This document shows positions 44,270 to 53,303 of a DNA stretch of 64,000 bases, piece after piece. Position numbers and translations under genes: made by a program. The first letter of the stretch is position 1. Each line of letters starts with the position of its first letter. Origin of the DNA: Dactylosporangium vinaceum (GTDB lineage Bacteria; Actinomycetota; Actinomycetes; Mycobacteriales; Micromonosporaceae); NCBI RefSeq assembly GCF_019904175.1, contig NZ_CP061913.1, forward strand, positions 10,664,001 through 10,728,000. The letters run 5' to 3'. The notes under the pieces are model-generated. The model had not been told where the DNA came from, searched no databases, and worked only from the letters and a program-made list of their open reading frames with translations.

Positions 44270-45657
44270 CGCGGTACCACTGCGCGCACGCCTGGCTGCC
44301 GACCGGCGTCGCCGCCGACGTGCTCGTCGAGATCGCCGGCGGACGGTTCGTCGCGGTGCGGCCGGACACGCCGCTCGATGCGCCGGAGGCCGCCGGTGCG
44401 GTACGGCTGGCCGGGCTCACGCTGCCGGGGCTGGCCAACGCGCACTCGCACGCATTCCACCGGGCGCTGCGGGGCCGGACCCAGCGCGGGCGCGGCACGT
44501 TCTGGACGTGGCGCGAGCAGATGTACGCGGTGGCCGGGGCGCTCGACCCGGACTCGTACCACGCACTGGCGGTCGCGGTGTACAGCGAGATGGCCCTGGC
44601 CGGTATCACGTGCGTCGGCGAGTTCCACTACCTGCACCACGCGCCGGGCGGCGCCGCCTACACCGACCCGAACGCGATGGGCGAGGCCCTCATCGCCGCG
44701 GCCGCCGACGCCGGGATCCGGATCACGCTGCTCGACACGCTGTACCTGACGGCGGGGGTCGACGGGCGGGCGCTGGAGGGGGTGCAGCTCCGGTTCGGCG
44801 ACGGGTCGTTCGACGCCTGGTCGACCCGGCTCGACCGGCTCCGGCCGCGGCCCCACGCCCGGATCGGCGCGGCGGCGCACAGCGTGCGGGCGGTGCCTGT
44901 CGACGCGCTGACGGCGTTCGCGGCCCGGACCGACGGCCTGCCGACCCACGTGCACCTCTCCGAGCAGCGGGCCGAAAACGAGGCGTGCCTGGCGATCCAC
45001 GGGCGCACACCGACGGAGCTGCTCGCCGACCGGGGCCTGCTCGGCGGGCGGGTGACGGCCGTGCACGCCACGCATCTGTCGGACACCGACCGGGCCGAGC
45101 TCGGCGACAGCGGGACCGGCGTGTGCTGCTGCCCGACGACCGAGCGCGACCTCGCCGACGGCATCGGGCCGGCCCGAGCGCTCGCCGACGCCGGCAGCCC
45201 ACTGAGCCTCGGCAGCGACAGCCACGCGGTCATCGACCTGTTCGAGGAGGCCCGCGGCGTGGAGATGCACGAGCGGCTGCACACCGAGCGCCGCGGGCAC
45301 TTCACGGGCGCCGAGCTCATCGGCGCGGCCACGGCGGCCGGGCACGCGGCACTCGGCTGGCCGCACGCCGGCACCATCGCCGTCGGCGGGCGCGCCGACC
45401 TCGTCACCGTCGCGCTCGACTCGCCCCGCACGGCCGGCTGCGACCCGGCGGCGATCGGCTTCGCGGCCACCGCGGCCGACGTACGCCACGTCCTCGTCGA
45501 CGGCCGCGCGGTCGTCCGCGACGGCGTCCACACGGCCGTTCCCGACGTGGGCGCCGCCCTGCGCGAAGCCCTGGCCACCGTCGCCGCTGACGCCCGAGCC
45601 GTCCCCGTGGCGCCGTCCGAGGCCGACGGCCGCCGGCGCATCGGAGCCGCACGATGA
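44266..45657 (+). CDS. hutF: formimidoylglutamate deiminase
   Basis: A 463-aa amidohydrolase-superfamily enzyme. HAWLPTGVAADVLVEIAGG, LPGLANAHSHAFHRALRGRT (metal HxH), TWREQMYAVAG, PTHVHLSEQRAENEACL and LGSDSHAVIDLFEEAR are HutF motifs. It turns N-formimino-glutamate into N-formylglutamate and ammonia. ATG at 44266 overlaps the M20 stop as ATGA; an ATG at 44260 is also open. HutF plus a formylglutamate hydrolase is the five-step hut route. Confidence 0.95.
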   Translation: MTRYHCAHAWLPTGVAADVLVEIAGGRFVAVRPDTPLDAPEAAGAVRLAGLTLPGLANAHSHAFHRALRGRTQRGRGTFWTWREQMYAVAGALDPDSYHALAVAVYSEMALAGITCVGEFHYLHHAPGGAAYTDPNAMGEALIAAAADAGIRITLLDTLYLTAGVDGRALEGVQLRFGDGSFDAWSTRLDRLRPRPHARIGAAAHSVRAVPVDALTAFAARTDGLPTHVHLSEQRAENEACLAIHGRTPTELLADRGLLGGRVTAVHATHLSDTDRAELGDSGTGVCCCPTTERDLADGIGPARALADAGSPLSLGSDSHAVIDLFEEARGVEMHERLHTERRGHFTGAELIGAATAAGHAALGWPHAGTIAVGGRADLVTVALDSPRTAGCDPAAIGFAATAADVRHVLVDGRAVVRDGVHTAVPDVGAALREALATVAADARAVPVAPSEADGRRRIGAAR

Positions 45658-45839
45658 GGCCGCCGCTCGCCCCCGCCATCGCCGCACCGGCCACCGGCCA
45701 CCCGGCGGCCGCACCGCACGGAGCCGGCGCCCGGTCACGGTCCCGCGGAGCCGACGACGGTGCCCGGTGGGCGCACGACGTGGGCGGCCGGTGGGCGCAC
45801 GACGTGGGCGGCCGGGCCGGGATCGGGGCGGCGGGATGA
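45654..45839 (+). CDS. small coupled ORF between hutF and hutI
   Basis: A 61-codon frame whose ATG overlaps the hutF stop (ATGA) and whose TGA overlaps the hutI start (ATGA). The product is Ala/Gly/Arg-rich with two copies of RWAHDVGG; it has no hydrophobic core. The double overlap could keep ribosomes moving from hutF into hutI, so the peptide itself may be irrelevant. It could equally be a chance frame. Confidence 0.45.
   Translation: MRPPLAPAIAAPATGHPAAAPHGAGARSRSRGADDGARWAHDVGGRWAHDVGGRAGIGAAG
45766..45813. repeat. 24-bp perfect tandem duplication
   Basis: Two adjacent identical 24-bp units (starting GGTGGGCGCACGACGTGG) at 45766-45789 and 45790-45813, inside the small ORF. The unit length is a multiple of three, so the frame is preserved. 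Confidence 0.95.
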
Positions 45840-47005
45840 GGTCGCTGCTGGTCACCAACATCGGAGAGCTGGTCACCGGCGATCCGAACTGGGGCGAGGG
45901 GCCGCTGGGCATCCGGCGCAACGCGGCGCTCGTCGTCGACGGGCGGCGGGTCGAGTGGATCGGGCGGGCGACGGACACGCCGGTGGCCGATGCGCGGCTC
46001 GACGTGGATGGCGCGGCGGTGCTGCCCGGGTTCGTCGACAGCCATTCGCACCTCGTGTTCGGAGGCGACCGGGCGGCGGAGTTCGCCGCCCGGATGGCGG
46101 GGCAGCGCTACACGGGCGGCGGCATCCGGACGACCGTCGGCGCGACCCGGGCGGCCGACGACGAGCAGCTGCGGGCCAACGTGGCGCGGCTGCGCAACGA
46201 GGCACTGCGGCAGGGCACGACGACGATGGAGATCAAGTCCGGATACGGGCTGAGCGTCGCCGATGAGGCCCGGTCGCTGCGGATCGCGCGGGAGTTCACC
46301 AGCGAGACGACGTTTCTCGGGGCGCACGTGGTGCCGGCGGAGTATGCGGACCGGACCGACGACTACGTCAGCCTCGTCTGCGGGCCGATGCTGACGGCGG
46401 CGCGGGCGGCCGGGGCGCGGTGGATCGACGTGTTCTGCGAGCAGGGGGCGTTCGACGCGGACCACTCGCGGGCCATCCTGACCGTCGGGGCCGATGCCGG
46501 GCTCGGTGTGCGGGTGCACGCCAACCAGTTGTCGGAGGGGCCCGGGGTGCAGCTGGCGGTGGAACTGCAGGCCGCCTCGGCCGACCACTGCACGCACCTG
46601 TCGGCGGCCGACATCGCCGCGCTGGCCGGGGGCAGCACCGTGGCGACGCTGCTGCCGGGGGCCGAGTTCTCGACGCGGTCGCCGTATCCGCCGGCCCGGG
46701 CGCTGCTCGACGCGGGGGCCACCGTCGCGCTGGCCACCGACTGCAATCCGGGCTCGTCCTACACCACGTCGATCCCGTTCTGCATCGCGCTCGCGGTGCG
46801 CGAGATGGCGATGACACCGGCCGAGGCCGTGTTCGCGGCGACCCGGGGCGGGGCGGCGGCGCTGCGCCGGGACGACATCGGGCGGCTGACCCACGGGGCG
46901 CGGGGCGACCTCGTCGTGCTGGACGCACCCTCACACGTGCACCTGGCCTACCGGCCCGGGGTACCGCTGATTTCCAACGTCGTGCTCAATGGGGAGCTGG
47001 TTTGA
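45836..47005 (+). CDS. hutI: imidazolonepropionase
   Basis: A 389-aa amidohydrolase-superfamily enzyme. LPGFVDSHSHLVFGGDRAAEF is the metal-binding HxH block (near residue 62), then GGGIRTTVGATRAA, TTMEIKSGYGL, VHANQLSEGPG and ATDCNPGSSYTTSIP. It hydrolyses imidazolonepropionate to formimidoylglutamate. ATG at 45836 overlaps the small ORF stop; the longer upstream frame is not needed. The last codons overlap the hutH start. Confidence 0.95.
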   Translation: MRSLLVTNIGELVTGDPNWGEGPLGIRRNAALVVDGRRVEWIGRATDTPVADARLDVDGAAVLPGFVDSHSHLVFGGDRAAEFAARMAGQRYTGGGIRTTVGATRAADDEQLRANVARLRNEALRQGTTTMEIKSGYGLSVADEARSLRIAREFTSETTFLGAHVVPAEYADRTDDYVSLVCGPMLTAARAAGARWIDVFCEQGAFDADHSRAILTVGADAGLGVRVHANQLSEGPGVQLAVELQAASADHCTHLSAADIAALAGGSTVATLLPGAEFSTRSPYPPARALLDAGATVALATDCNPGSSYTTSIPFCIALAVREMAMTPAEAVFAATRGGAAALRRDDIGRLTHGARGDLVVLDAPSHVHLAYRPGVPLISNVVLNGELV

Positions 47006-48522
47006 TCACCATCACCGCCTCTGGCATCAGCCCCGACGACCTGATCGCGGTCGCCCGGGCCAACGCGCGGGTCACCCTCGCGCCCGACGCGCTCGACGCC
47101 ATGCGCGCGAGCCGGGCCATCGTCGACGCGATCGAGCGGGACGGGCGGCCGGTCTACGGGGTGTCCACCGGGTTCGGGGCACTGGCCAACACGTTCATCG
47201 CACCGGAGCGGCGGGCCGAGCTGCAGCACGCCCTGATCCGGTCGCACGCGGCGGGTGTCGGCGCCCCGATGCCGCGTGAGGTCGTGCGGGCCATGATGCT
47301 CCTGCGGATCCGGTCGCTGGCCATGGGCCGTTCGGGAGTACGTCCAGAGGTCGCGCAGGCGCTCGCGGAGCTGCTCAACGCCGACATCACGCCGTGGGTG
47401 CCCGAGCACGGATCGCTCGGCGCGTCCGGCGACCTGGCGCCGCTCGCCCACTGCGCGCTGGTGCTGATCGGCGAGGGGTGGGTGCTGGCGAAGGACGGCA
47501 CCCGGGTGAGCGCGCTCGACGCCGGGGTGTCGCCGATCCAGCTGTCCTCGAAGGAGGGGCTGGCGCTGATCAACGGTACCGACGGCATGCTCGGCATGCT
47601 GCTCATGGCCATCGAGGACGCCCGCCACCTGTTCACGATGGCCGACGTGACAGCCGCACTGTCGATCGAGGCGATGCTCGGCTCCGACCGCCCGTTCATG
47701 CCGGAGCTGCACGCGATCCGGCCGCATCCGGGGCAGGCGGCCTCGGCGGCGAACATCCACCGGCTGCTGCAGGGCTCACCGATCATGGATTCGCACCGCG
47801 ACGACCTCGCGCATGCGGTGCAGGACGCGTACTCGATGCGGTGCGCGCCGCAGGTGGCCGGGGCCGCCCGGGACACGCTGGAGTTCGCGGCCACCGTGGC
47901 GGCCCGGGAACTGCGCTCGATCGTTGACAACCCGGTGGTGCTCACCGACGGCCGGGTCGAGTCGACGGGGAACTTCCACGGTGCCCCGCTCGGGTTCGCC
48001 GCCGACTACCTGGCGATCGCGGCGGCCGAGGTCGGAGCCATCGCCGAGCGGCGGGTCGACCGGCTGCTCGACGTCACCCGCTCCCGGGACCTGCCGCCGT
48101 TCCTGACCCCGGACGCGGGCGTGAACTCGGGCCTGATGATCGCGCAGTACACCGCGGCGGGCATCGTCGCCGAAAACCGCCGCCTCGCCGCCCCGGCCAG
48201 CGTCGACTCCCTGCCCACGTCGGGCATGCAGGAGGACCACGTGTCGATGGGGTGGGCGGCCACCAAGAAGCTGCGCACCGTGCTCGACAACCTGTGCAGC
48301 ATCCTCGCCGTCGAGCTGCTCGCGGCGGTCCGCGGCATCCAGCTCCGCGCGCCTCTGGAGCCCTCGGCGACCGGCCGGCTGGCGGTGGCGACCGTCGAGC
48401 AGTTCGCGGGCGGCCCGGGACCGGACGTGTTCCTGGCCCCCGTGATGGAGGCGGCCCGCGGTCTGGTCGGGTCGCGCGAACTGCGGCAGGAGATCGAACG
48501 GGTCGCCGGGCACCTGAGCTGA
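47002..48522 (+). CDS. hutH: histidine ammonia-lyase
   Basis: A 506-aa lyase. GSLGASGDLAPLAH near residue 140 contains the Ala-Ser-Gly triad that forms the MIO electrophile; YGVSTGFGALANTFI, RSHAAGVGAP, LSSKEGLALINGTDGMLG and SVDSLPTSGMQEDHVSMG follow. It removes ammonia from histidine to give urocanate. The start is TTG at 47002, overlapping the hutI stop (TTGA). Last gene of the operon. Confidence 0.96.
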   Translation: MITITASGISPDDLIAVARANARVTLAPDALDAMRASRAIVDAIERDGRPVYGVSTGFGALANTFIAPERRAELQHALIRSHAAGVGAPMPREVVRAMMLLRIRSLAMGRSGVRPEVAQALAELLNADITPWVPEHGSLGASGDLAPLAHCALVLIGEGWVLAKDGTRVSALDAGVSPIQLSSKEGLALINGTDGMLGMLLMAIEDARHLFTMADVTAALSIEAMLGSDRPFMPELHAIRPHPGQAASAANIHRLLQGSPIMDSHRDDLAHAVQDAYSMRCAPQVAGAARDTLEFAATVAARELRSIVDNPVVLTDGRVESTGNFHGAPLGFAADYLAIAAAEVGAIAERRVDRLLDVTRSRDLPPFLTPDAGVNSGLMIAQYTAAGIVAENRRLAAPASVDSLPTSGMQEDHVSMGWAATKKLRTVLDNLCSILAVELLAAVRGIQLRAPLEPSATGRLAVATVEQFAGGPGPDVFLAPVMEAARGLVGSRELRQEIERVAGHLS

Positions 48523-48683
48523 GCGCCGACCGCGGACGAGCCGCAACGCGCAGCGCGGCGGTGGGAGCGGCTGGGCGGTGCGGATGGGAAACGGCCGCTC
48601 CGGGGAGGGCTCAGCGTGCGGAGCCCGGGCCGAAGCGGCCGCGGTTCGGCGGTGGTGGGGCGCCGGGGCGGTCGAGGTGGCTG

Positions 48684-49280
48684 CTACAGGGCGGCGGCCA
48701 GGGCTCGGAATGCCTTGCCGCGGTGGCTGATGGCGTCCTTCTCCTCCGCGGTCAGCTCGGCGGTGGTCTGGGTGTAGCCGTCGGCCACGAAGATCGGGTC
48801 GTAGCCGAAGCCGCCGTCGCCGCGGGGCGTGCGGATCAGGCGGCCGGGCATCTCGCCGCGGAAGACCTGTTCGCGGCCGTCCGGGTGGACCAGGGCGGCG
48901 ACGCAGACGAAGGCGGCGCCCAGGTGCTCGTCCGGGACGTCGGCCACCTGGGCCAGGACCAGGCGCAGGTTGGCGCCGTCGCGGTCCGGGGCGCCGCTCG
49001 GGAGGCCGGACCAGCGGGCCGAGAAGACTCCCGGCATGCCGTTGAGGGCGTTTACCGCGATGCCCGAGTCGTCGGCGATGCTCGGCAGGCCCGTGAACTG
49101 GACGGCCTCGCGGGCCTTCAGCAGGGCGTTCTCCTCGAACGTCAGGCCCGTCTCCGGCGACTCCGGGTAGGTGTCGACGTCGTCCAGGCCCAGGAGGGTG
49201 ACCTCCGGGGCCGACACCTCCAGGATGCGGCGGAGCTCTACGAGCTTCTTCTTGTTGCGCGTGGCCAGCAGGAGGTTCAT
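48684..49280 (-). CDS. rdgB: RdgB/HAM1 non-canonical purine NTP pyrophosphatase
   Basis: A 198-aa enzyme. LLLATRNKKKLVELRRIL at the start, TFEENALLKAREAVQFTG, IADDSGIAVNALNGMPGVFSAR (first part shown) and GGFGYDPIFVADGYTQTTAEL, SHRGKAFRAL near the end are the ITPase motifs. It removes ITP, XTP and dITP. It starts within the rph stop (ATGA), the usual actinobacterial rph-rdgB pair. Confidence 0.96.
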   Translation of the reverse strand: MNLLLATRNKKKLVELRRILEVSAPEVTLLGLDDVDTYPESPETGLTFEENALLKAREAVQFTGLPSIADDSGIAVNALNGMPGVFSARWSGLPSGAPDRDGANLRLVLAQVADVPDEHLGAAFVCVAALVHPDGREQVFRGEMPGRLIRTPRGDGGFGYDPIFVADGYTQTTAELTAEEKDAISHRGKAFRALAAAL

Positions 49281-50005
49281 CCGGCCAGCGCCTTCTGCTG
49301 CAGCGCGGTCAGGTCGGCGCAGCCGCGGGCGCCCAGGTCGACGAGCGTGTCCAGCTCGGCGCGGGTGAAGACGCCCTGCTCGCCGGTGCCCTGGACCTCG
49401 ACGAAGTCGCCGGTGCCGGTGCAGACCACGTTCATGTCGACGTCGGCGACGACGTCCTCCTCGTAGCAGAGGTCGAGGCGGGGCTCGCCGCCGATGACGC
49501 CCACGCTTACCGCGGCGACCGAGCGGTGCAGGACGTCAGCGGGCTTGCCGGCCAGCTTGCGGTGGGTGGCGAGCCAGGCGACGGCGTCGTGGAGGGCGAC
49601 GTACGCGCCGGTGATGGCGGCCGTGCGGGTGCCGCCGTCGGCCTGCAGGACGTCGCAGTCCAGGACGATCGAGTTTTCGCCGAGCGCCTTCAGGTCGATG
49701 CAGGCACGCAGGCTGCGGCCGATCAGGCGGGAGATCTCGTGCGTCCGGCCACCGATCTTGCCCTTCACGCTCTCCCGGTCGCTGCGGGTCGTCGTGGCGC
49801 GCGGCAGCATCGAGTACTCGGCGGTCAGCCAGCCCAGACCGGAGCCCTTCCGCCAGCGCGGCACGCCATCGGTGACGCTGGCGGTGCAGAGCACGCGGGT
49901 GTTGCCGAACTCGATGAGCACGGAACCTTCCGGGTGCATGCTCCACTGGCGGGCGATCGATACGGGTCGAAGTTGGTCTGCGTCGCGTCCATCGGGTCGG
50001 GCCAT
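49277..50005 (-). CDS. rph: ribonuclease PH
   Basis: A 242-aa phosphorolytic exonuclease. MARPDGRDADQLRPVSI is the typical start (ATG at 50005), then GSVLIEFGNTRVLCTASV, GWLTAEYSMLPRATTTR, GRTHEISRLIGRSLRA and LDCDVLQADGGTRTAAITGA. It trims tRNA 3' ends. Coupled to rdgB. Confidence 0.96.
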   Translation of the reverse strand: MARPDGRDADQLRPVSIARQWSMHPEGSVLIEFGNTRVLCTASVTDGVPRWRKGSGLGWLTAEYSMLPRATTTRSDRESVKGKIGGRTHEISRLIGRSLRACIDLKALGENSIVLDCDVLQADGGTRTAAITGAYVALHDAVAWLATHRKLAGKPADVLHRSVAAVSVGVIGGEPRLDLCYEEDVVADVDMNVVCTGTGDFVEVQGTGEQGVFTRAELDTLVDLGARGCADLTALQQKALAG

Positions 50006-50024
50006 ACCGAACACCCTAATAAGC

Positions 50025-50861
50025 TCAGGCCACGCGGCCCGGCACCGGGTCCAGCTGTTCCAGCAGGTCGAGGTCGGCCACCAGGGGCGAACCCGCCGGC
50101 GAACCGTGCCGCCACTCGGACCAGGCGAGGCGGGCCAGCCCGGGCAGGAGGTCGGTGGAGCGGCGGACCATCCAGGCGGCGCCGGCCGTGGTCAGCCACA
50201 GGCCCTGCGCCAGCTTCGACGGCGGCCGTCCGGTCGGCTCCGGCGACGGGCGGGCCGGGTCCAGCCCGCCGGCCCGCAGCGACCTGACGACGCCGCGCTC
50301 CTCCAGGAGGTCGAAGTAGGAGCAGGCCAGGAAGCGGTGGCCGCGCTCGCTGGGGTGGAGGCGATCGACGCTCCACATCTCCGGGCGATACGAGTCGGGG
50401 TGACCGGCGGCGTCGAAGTGCAGCGTGTCGTAGCGGGCCGCCACACGGTCGGCGGCCCCGTTGAGCTCGGCCATGCGGCGGGCGAGAGGGCGGGCCAGCG
50501 GGCCCGGCAGGCCGAAGATGGCGCCGGGGGCGGGCAGGCGGATCGTGAGGACCTCCGCACCCGTCTCGCGCAGCGCGGCGACCGTGCGCTCGATGTGGCC
50601 GCCGATGCGGTCGCCGTCGAAGGGGTCGCGCAGCGTGTCGTTGGTGCCGATGAGGACAGCGGCGATGGCCGGCCGCACGGCGAGGGCCCTGGGCAGCTGG
50701 TCGCGCTCGATGTCGTGGGCGCGGGCGCCGCTGGTGGAGAAGTTGTGGAGCCGGACGCCGAGCGCCTGGGCCAGGATCGGTGCCCACCCGCGCCAGGCGC
50801 CCCTGATCCGATCGCCGTAGCCGGCGGTGGTCGAATCACCAAGAGCAGCGAACACGGTCAC
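50025..50861 (-). CDS. SGNH/GDSL-type hydrolase
   Basis: A 278-aa hydrolase. Block I is FAALGDSTTAGYGD (GDST in place of GDSL), block III VLIGTNDTLRDPF and block V DRLHPSERGH with the catalytic Asp/His. No signal peptide, so cytoplasmic. The C-terminal 80 residues are an extra helical part seen in actinobacterial members. Substrate unknown. The 19 bp to rph suggest cotranscription. Confidence 0.87.
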   Translation of the reverse strand: MTVFAALGDSTTAGYGDRIRGAWRGWAPILAQALGVRLHNFSTSGARAHDIERDQLPRALAVRPAIAAVLIGTNDTLRDPFDGDRIGGHIERTVAALRETGAEVLTIRLPAPGAIFGLPGPLARPLARRMAELNGAADRVAARYDTLHFDAAGHPDSYRPEMWSVDRLHPSERGHRFLACSYFDLLEERGVVRSLRAGGLDPARPSPEPTGRPPSKLAQGLWLTTAGAAWMVRRSTDLLPGLARLAWSEWRHGSPAGSPLVADLDLLEQLDPVPGRVA

Positions 50862-50900
50862 AGGGCCACCCCCGAGCAGCGGGTCCGAGCGGGCGCCGAG

Positions 50901-52016
50901 TCACGGGACCGCTCCGGACAGGACAAGTGATTGGTGCACGGCCAGGAACCCGGCCACGGCCGCCGGCCAGGAGAACCGCTCGGCCCGGCGGCGCGCCTGA
51001 GCGCGGCGGGCGGGCGCGGGCCGTTCGAGCACTTGCAGTACCCCCGCAGCGAAGTCGTTCGTCACGGCGACGCCCGCGGCGCCCACCACTTCGGGCAGGG
51101 CCGACGCCGCGTCCACGACGACAGGCGTGCCGCAGGCCAGCGCCTCCAGGGCGGCCAGCCCGAAGGTCTCGATCGGGCCGGGGGCGATGACGACGTCGGC
51201 GGTGGCGAGCAGGGATGCCACGGCGGTGCGCTCGGCGACGAACTCCACGAAGTGCACCGTGTGGCCGCGGGCCAGCTCCTGGAGGCGGGCGCGCAGGGGG
51301 CCGTCGCCGACCACGACGAGCACCGCGTCGACGCCGCGTCTGCGCAGGGCCACCAGGGCCTCGACGGAGCGCTCGGGCCGCTTCTCCTGGGAGAGCCGGC
51401 CACAGTGGACGAGCAGGACCTGGTGCGGCTCGGCGTAGCGGGCGCGCAGGTCGTCGCTGTAGCGGGACGGGTCGAACAGCTCCAGGTCGACGCCGAGCGG
51501 CACCTGGGCGATGTTGTCGGCGCCGATGCGGCGGAACTCGCCGGCCGCCCAGCCCGTCGTGCACACGATCTTGTCGTAGGCCCGGAGGGTGCGGCTGTTG
51601 AGCCGGTCGGCCCACGGGTTGCCGAGCGGACCGGCGAAGCTCAGCAGGCCGGCCAGGCTCTCGTGGGAGACCATCACGGCCGGGATGCCGTGCTCGCGGG
51701 CCCAGCGGCCGGTCCAGCGCAGGGTGAACCGGTCCGAGACCTCCAGACGGTCGGGCGCCAGGTCCTCCAGGAGCTTCTGGAGCCGGCGGCGGGCCAGGAT
51801 CACGCGGTAGCCGCCGGTGCCGGGGACAACCGGGCCGGGCAGTGTGATCACCCGGCCCTGCGAGGTCATCTCGTCCGCGTACCCGGCGCCGGGCACGATC
51901 AGGATCGGCTCATGGCCGGCGGCGAGGTACCCCGCGCCGAGGGCGTGCAGCGCCGTACGCAGCCCGCCCGAGCGCGGCATGACGAAGTTGGCCAGCCGTA
52001 CGATCTTCTCGCTCAC
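50901..52016 (-). CDS. family 4 glycosyltransferase
   Basis: A 371-aa GT-B enzyme. RLANFVMPRSGGLRTALHALG is the N-terminal glycine loop, VMVSHESLAGLL lies in the middle, LLVHCGRLSQEKRPERSVEAL starts the donor domain and PGPIETFGLAALEALACGTPVVV is the E-x7-E motif (shown partly as PGPIETFGLAALEAL). It likely transfers mannose to a lipid carrier, together with the next gene. GTG start. Confidence 0.88.
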   Translation of the reverse strand: MSEKIVRLANFVMPRSGGLRTALHALGAGYLAAGHEPILIVPGAGYADEMTSQGRVITLPGPVVPGTGGYRVILARRRLQKLLEDLAPDRLEVSDRFTLRWTGRWAREHGIPAVMVSHESLAGLLSFAGPLGNPWADRLNSRTLRAYDKIVCTTGWAAGEFRRIGADNIAQVPLGVDLELFDPSRYSDDLRARYAEPHQVLLVHCGRLSQEKRPERSVEALVALRRRGVDAVLVVVGDGPLRARLQELARGHTVHFVEFVAERTAVASLLATADVVIAPGPIETFGLAALEALACGTPVVVDAASALPEVVGAAGVAVTNDFAAGVLQVLERPAPARRAQARRRAERFSWPAAVAGFLAVHQSLVLSGAVP

Positions 52017-52053
52017 GCCGGCGCCTCGGCTTCACCACCGCGCTGCGGACCGC

Positions 52054-53202
52054 TCATGCGGAGATGGGAACGGATCGAGCGGCGATGCCGCCGCTGTGCA
52101 CATCCACGTAGTGCTTGATCAATTCGTCGCCCACCGCCGACCAGGTGCGCGTGGCGACCGCCACCCGGGCGGCCACGCCCATCGCCAGGCGCTGCTCGGT
52201 GTTCTCCACGAGCGAGGTGACCGCGGCGACGAGCGACGGGGCGTCGCCGGGCGGCACGAGCAGGCCGGTGCGGCCCTCGTCGACCAGGTCCAGCGGGCCG
52301 CCCTGGGCCGGCGCGACCACCGGGACGCCACTGGCCAGGGCCTCCTGGATGGTCTGGCCGAACGTCTCGAACGGGCCGGTGTGCACGAACAGGTCGAGGC
52401 TGGCGAAGATCCGGGCCAGCTGGTCGCCGCGCCGCTCGCCGAGGAACACCGCGTCGGGCATGGCCCGCTCGAGGTTGGCCCGGGCCGGGCCGTCGCCGAC
52501 GACCACCACGCGGACGCCGGGGATGCGGCTGACCGGCGCCAGGAGGTCGACCCGCTTCTCGACCGCGAGGCGGCCGACGTAGCCGATGATGACCTGCCCC
52601 TCGGCGGCCACGGCCCGGCGCAGGGCGGACGAGCGGTGGCCGGGGTCGAAGCGGGCCGCGTCGACGCCGCGGCGCCAGAGCCAGACCCGCTCGATGCCGT
52701 GGCTGTGCAGGGCGGTGGCGGAGGCGGTCGAGGGCGCCAGGGTCCGGTCGGCGGCGTTGTGGATGTGCCGCAGCCAGCGCCAGGCGGTCTGCTCACCGAG
52801 GTTCGTCCGGTAGTACAGGCGGGCGTAAGCAGGCACGTCGGTCTGGTAGACGGCCACCGTGGGCAGGCCCAGCGACGCCGCCACCGTCATGCCGCGGGCG
52901 CCGAGCACGAAGGGGCTGGCCAGGTGGACGAGGTCGGTCCGGTGCGCCTTCAGGGCGGCGGCCAGGCGGCGGCTGGGCAGGCCGAGCCGGAAGCTCCCGT
53001 ATCCCGGCGTCGCCACGGAGGGCACGCGGATGATCGGGTAGGGGAAGGAGCCGGTGACCGAGCGCGCCCCGGAGGACGGCTGCGGTGCGATCACGAGCGG
53101 CTCGTGGCCACGCGCGACGAGGTGCTCAGCGACCCGGACGACGGAGTGGGCCACACCGTTCACATCGGGCGGGAACGATTCGGTGACGATCGCGATCCGC
53201 AT
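52054..53202 (-). CDS. family 4 glycosyltransferase, MgtA-like mannosyltransferase
   Basis: A 382-aa GT-B enzyme. MRIAIVTESFPPDVNGVAHS is the classic MgtA/PimB' start (ATG at 53202; a longer frame adds ten residues). VYQTDVPAYARLYY, VRRGV-type VWLWRRGVDAARFDP, YVGRLAVEKRVDLL and TGPFETFGQTIQEALASG follow. In mycobacteria MgtA adds mannose to glucuronosyl-diacylglycerol; here the acceptor is unknown. Probably cotranscribed with the preceding GT4 gene, 37 bp away. Confidence 0.88.
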   Translation of the reverse strand: MRIAIVTESFPPDVNGVAHSVVRVAEHLVARGHEPLVIAPQPSSGARSVTGSFPYPIIRVPSVATPGYGSFRLGLPSRRLAAALKAHRTDLVHLASPFVLGARGMTVAASLGLPTVAVYQTDVPAYARLYYRTNLGEQTAWRWLRHIHNAADRTLAPSTASATALHSHGIERVWLWRRGVDAARFDPGHRSSALRRAVAAEGQVIIGYVGRLAVEKRVDLLAPVSRIPGVRVVVVGDGPARANLERAMPDAVFLGERRGDQLARIFASLDLFVHTGPFETFGQTIQEALASGVPVVAPAQGGPLDLVDEGRTGLLVPPGDAPSLVAAVTSLVENTEQRLAMGVAARVAVATRTWSAVGDELIKHYVDVHSGGIAARSVPISA

Positions 53203-53303
53203 GCCATGACCATGAGGGCGGCGTCCATGCATGCGGCCACAGTAGGTTGGACAGACGGCAAACGGGTCCCTAAATGTCCGGAGCTCAGACCCCGAGAAAA
53301 CCC

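Noticed and set aside
50927..52118. 395-codon plus-strand frame opposite the GT4 gene
   Set aside because: Composition is typical of an antisense frame (Ala/Gly/Arg/Gln rich) and it shows no domain; the minus-strand gene has clear GT-B motifs.
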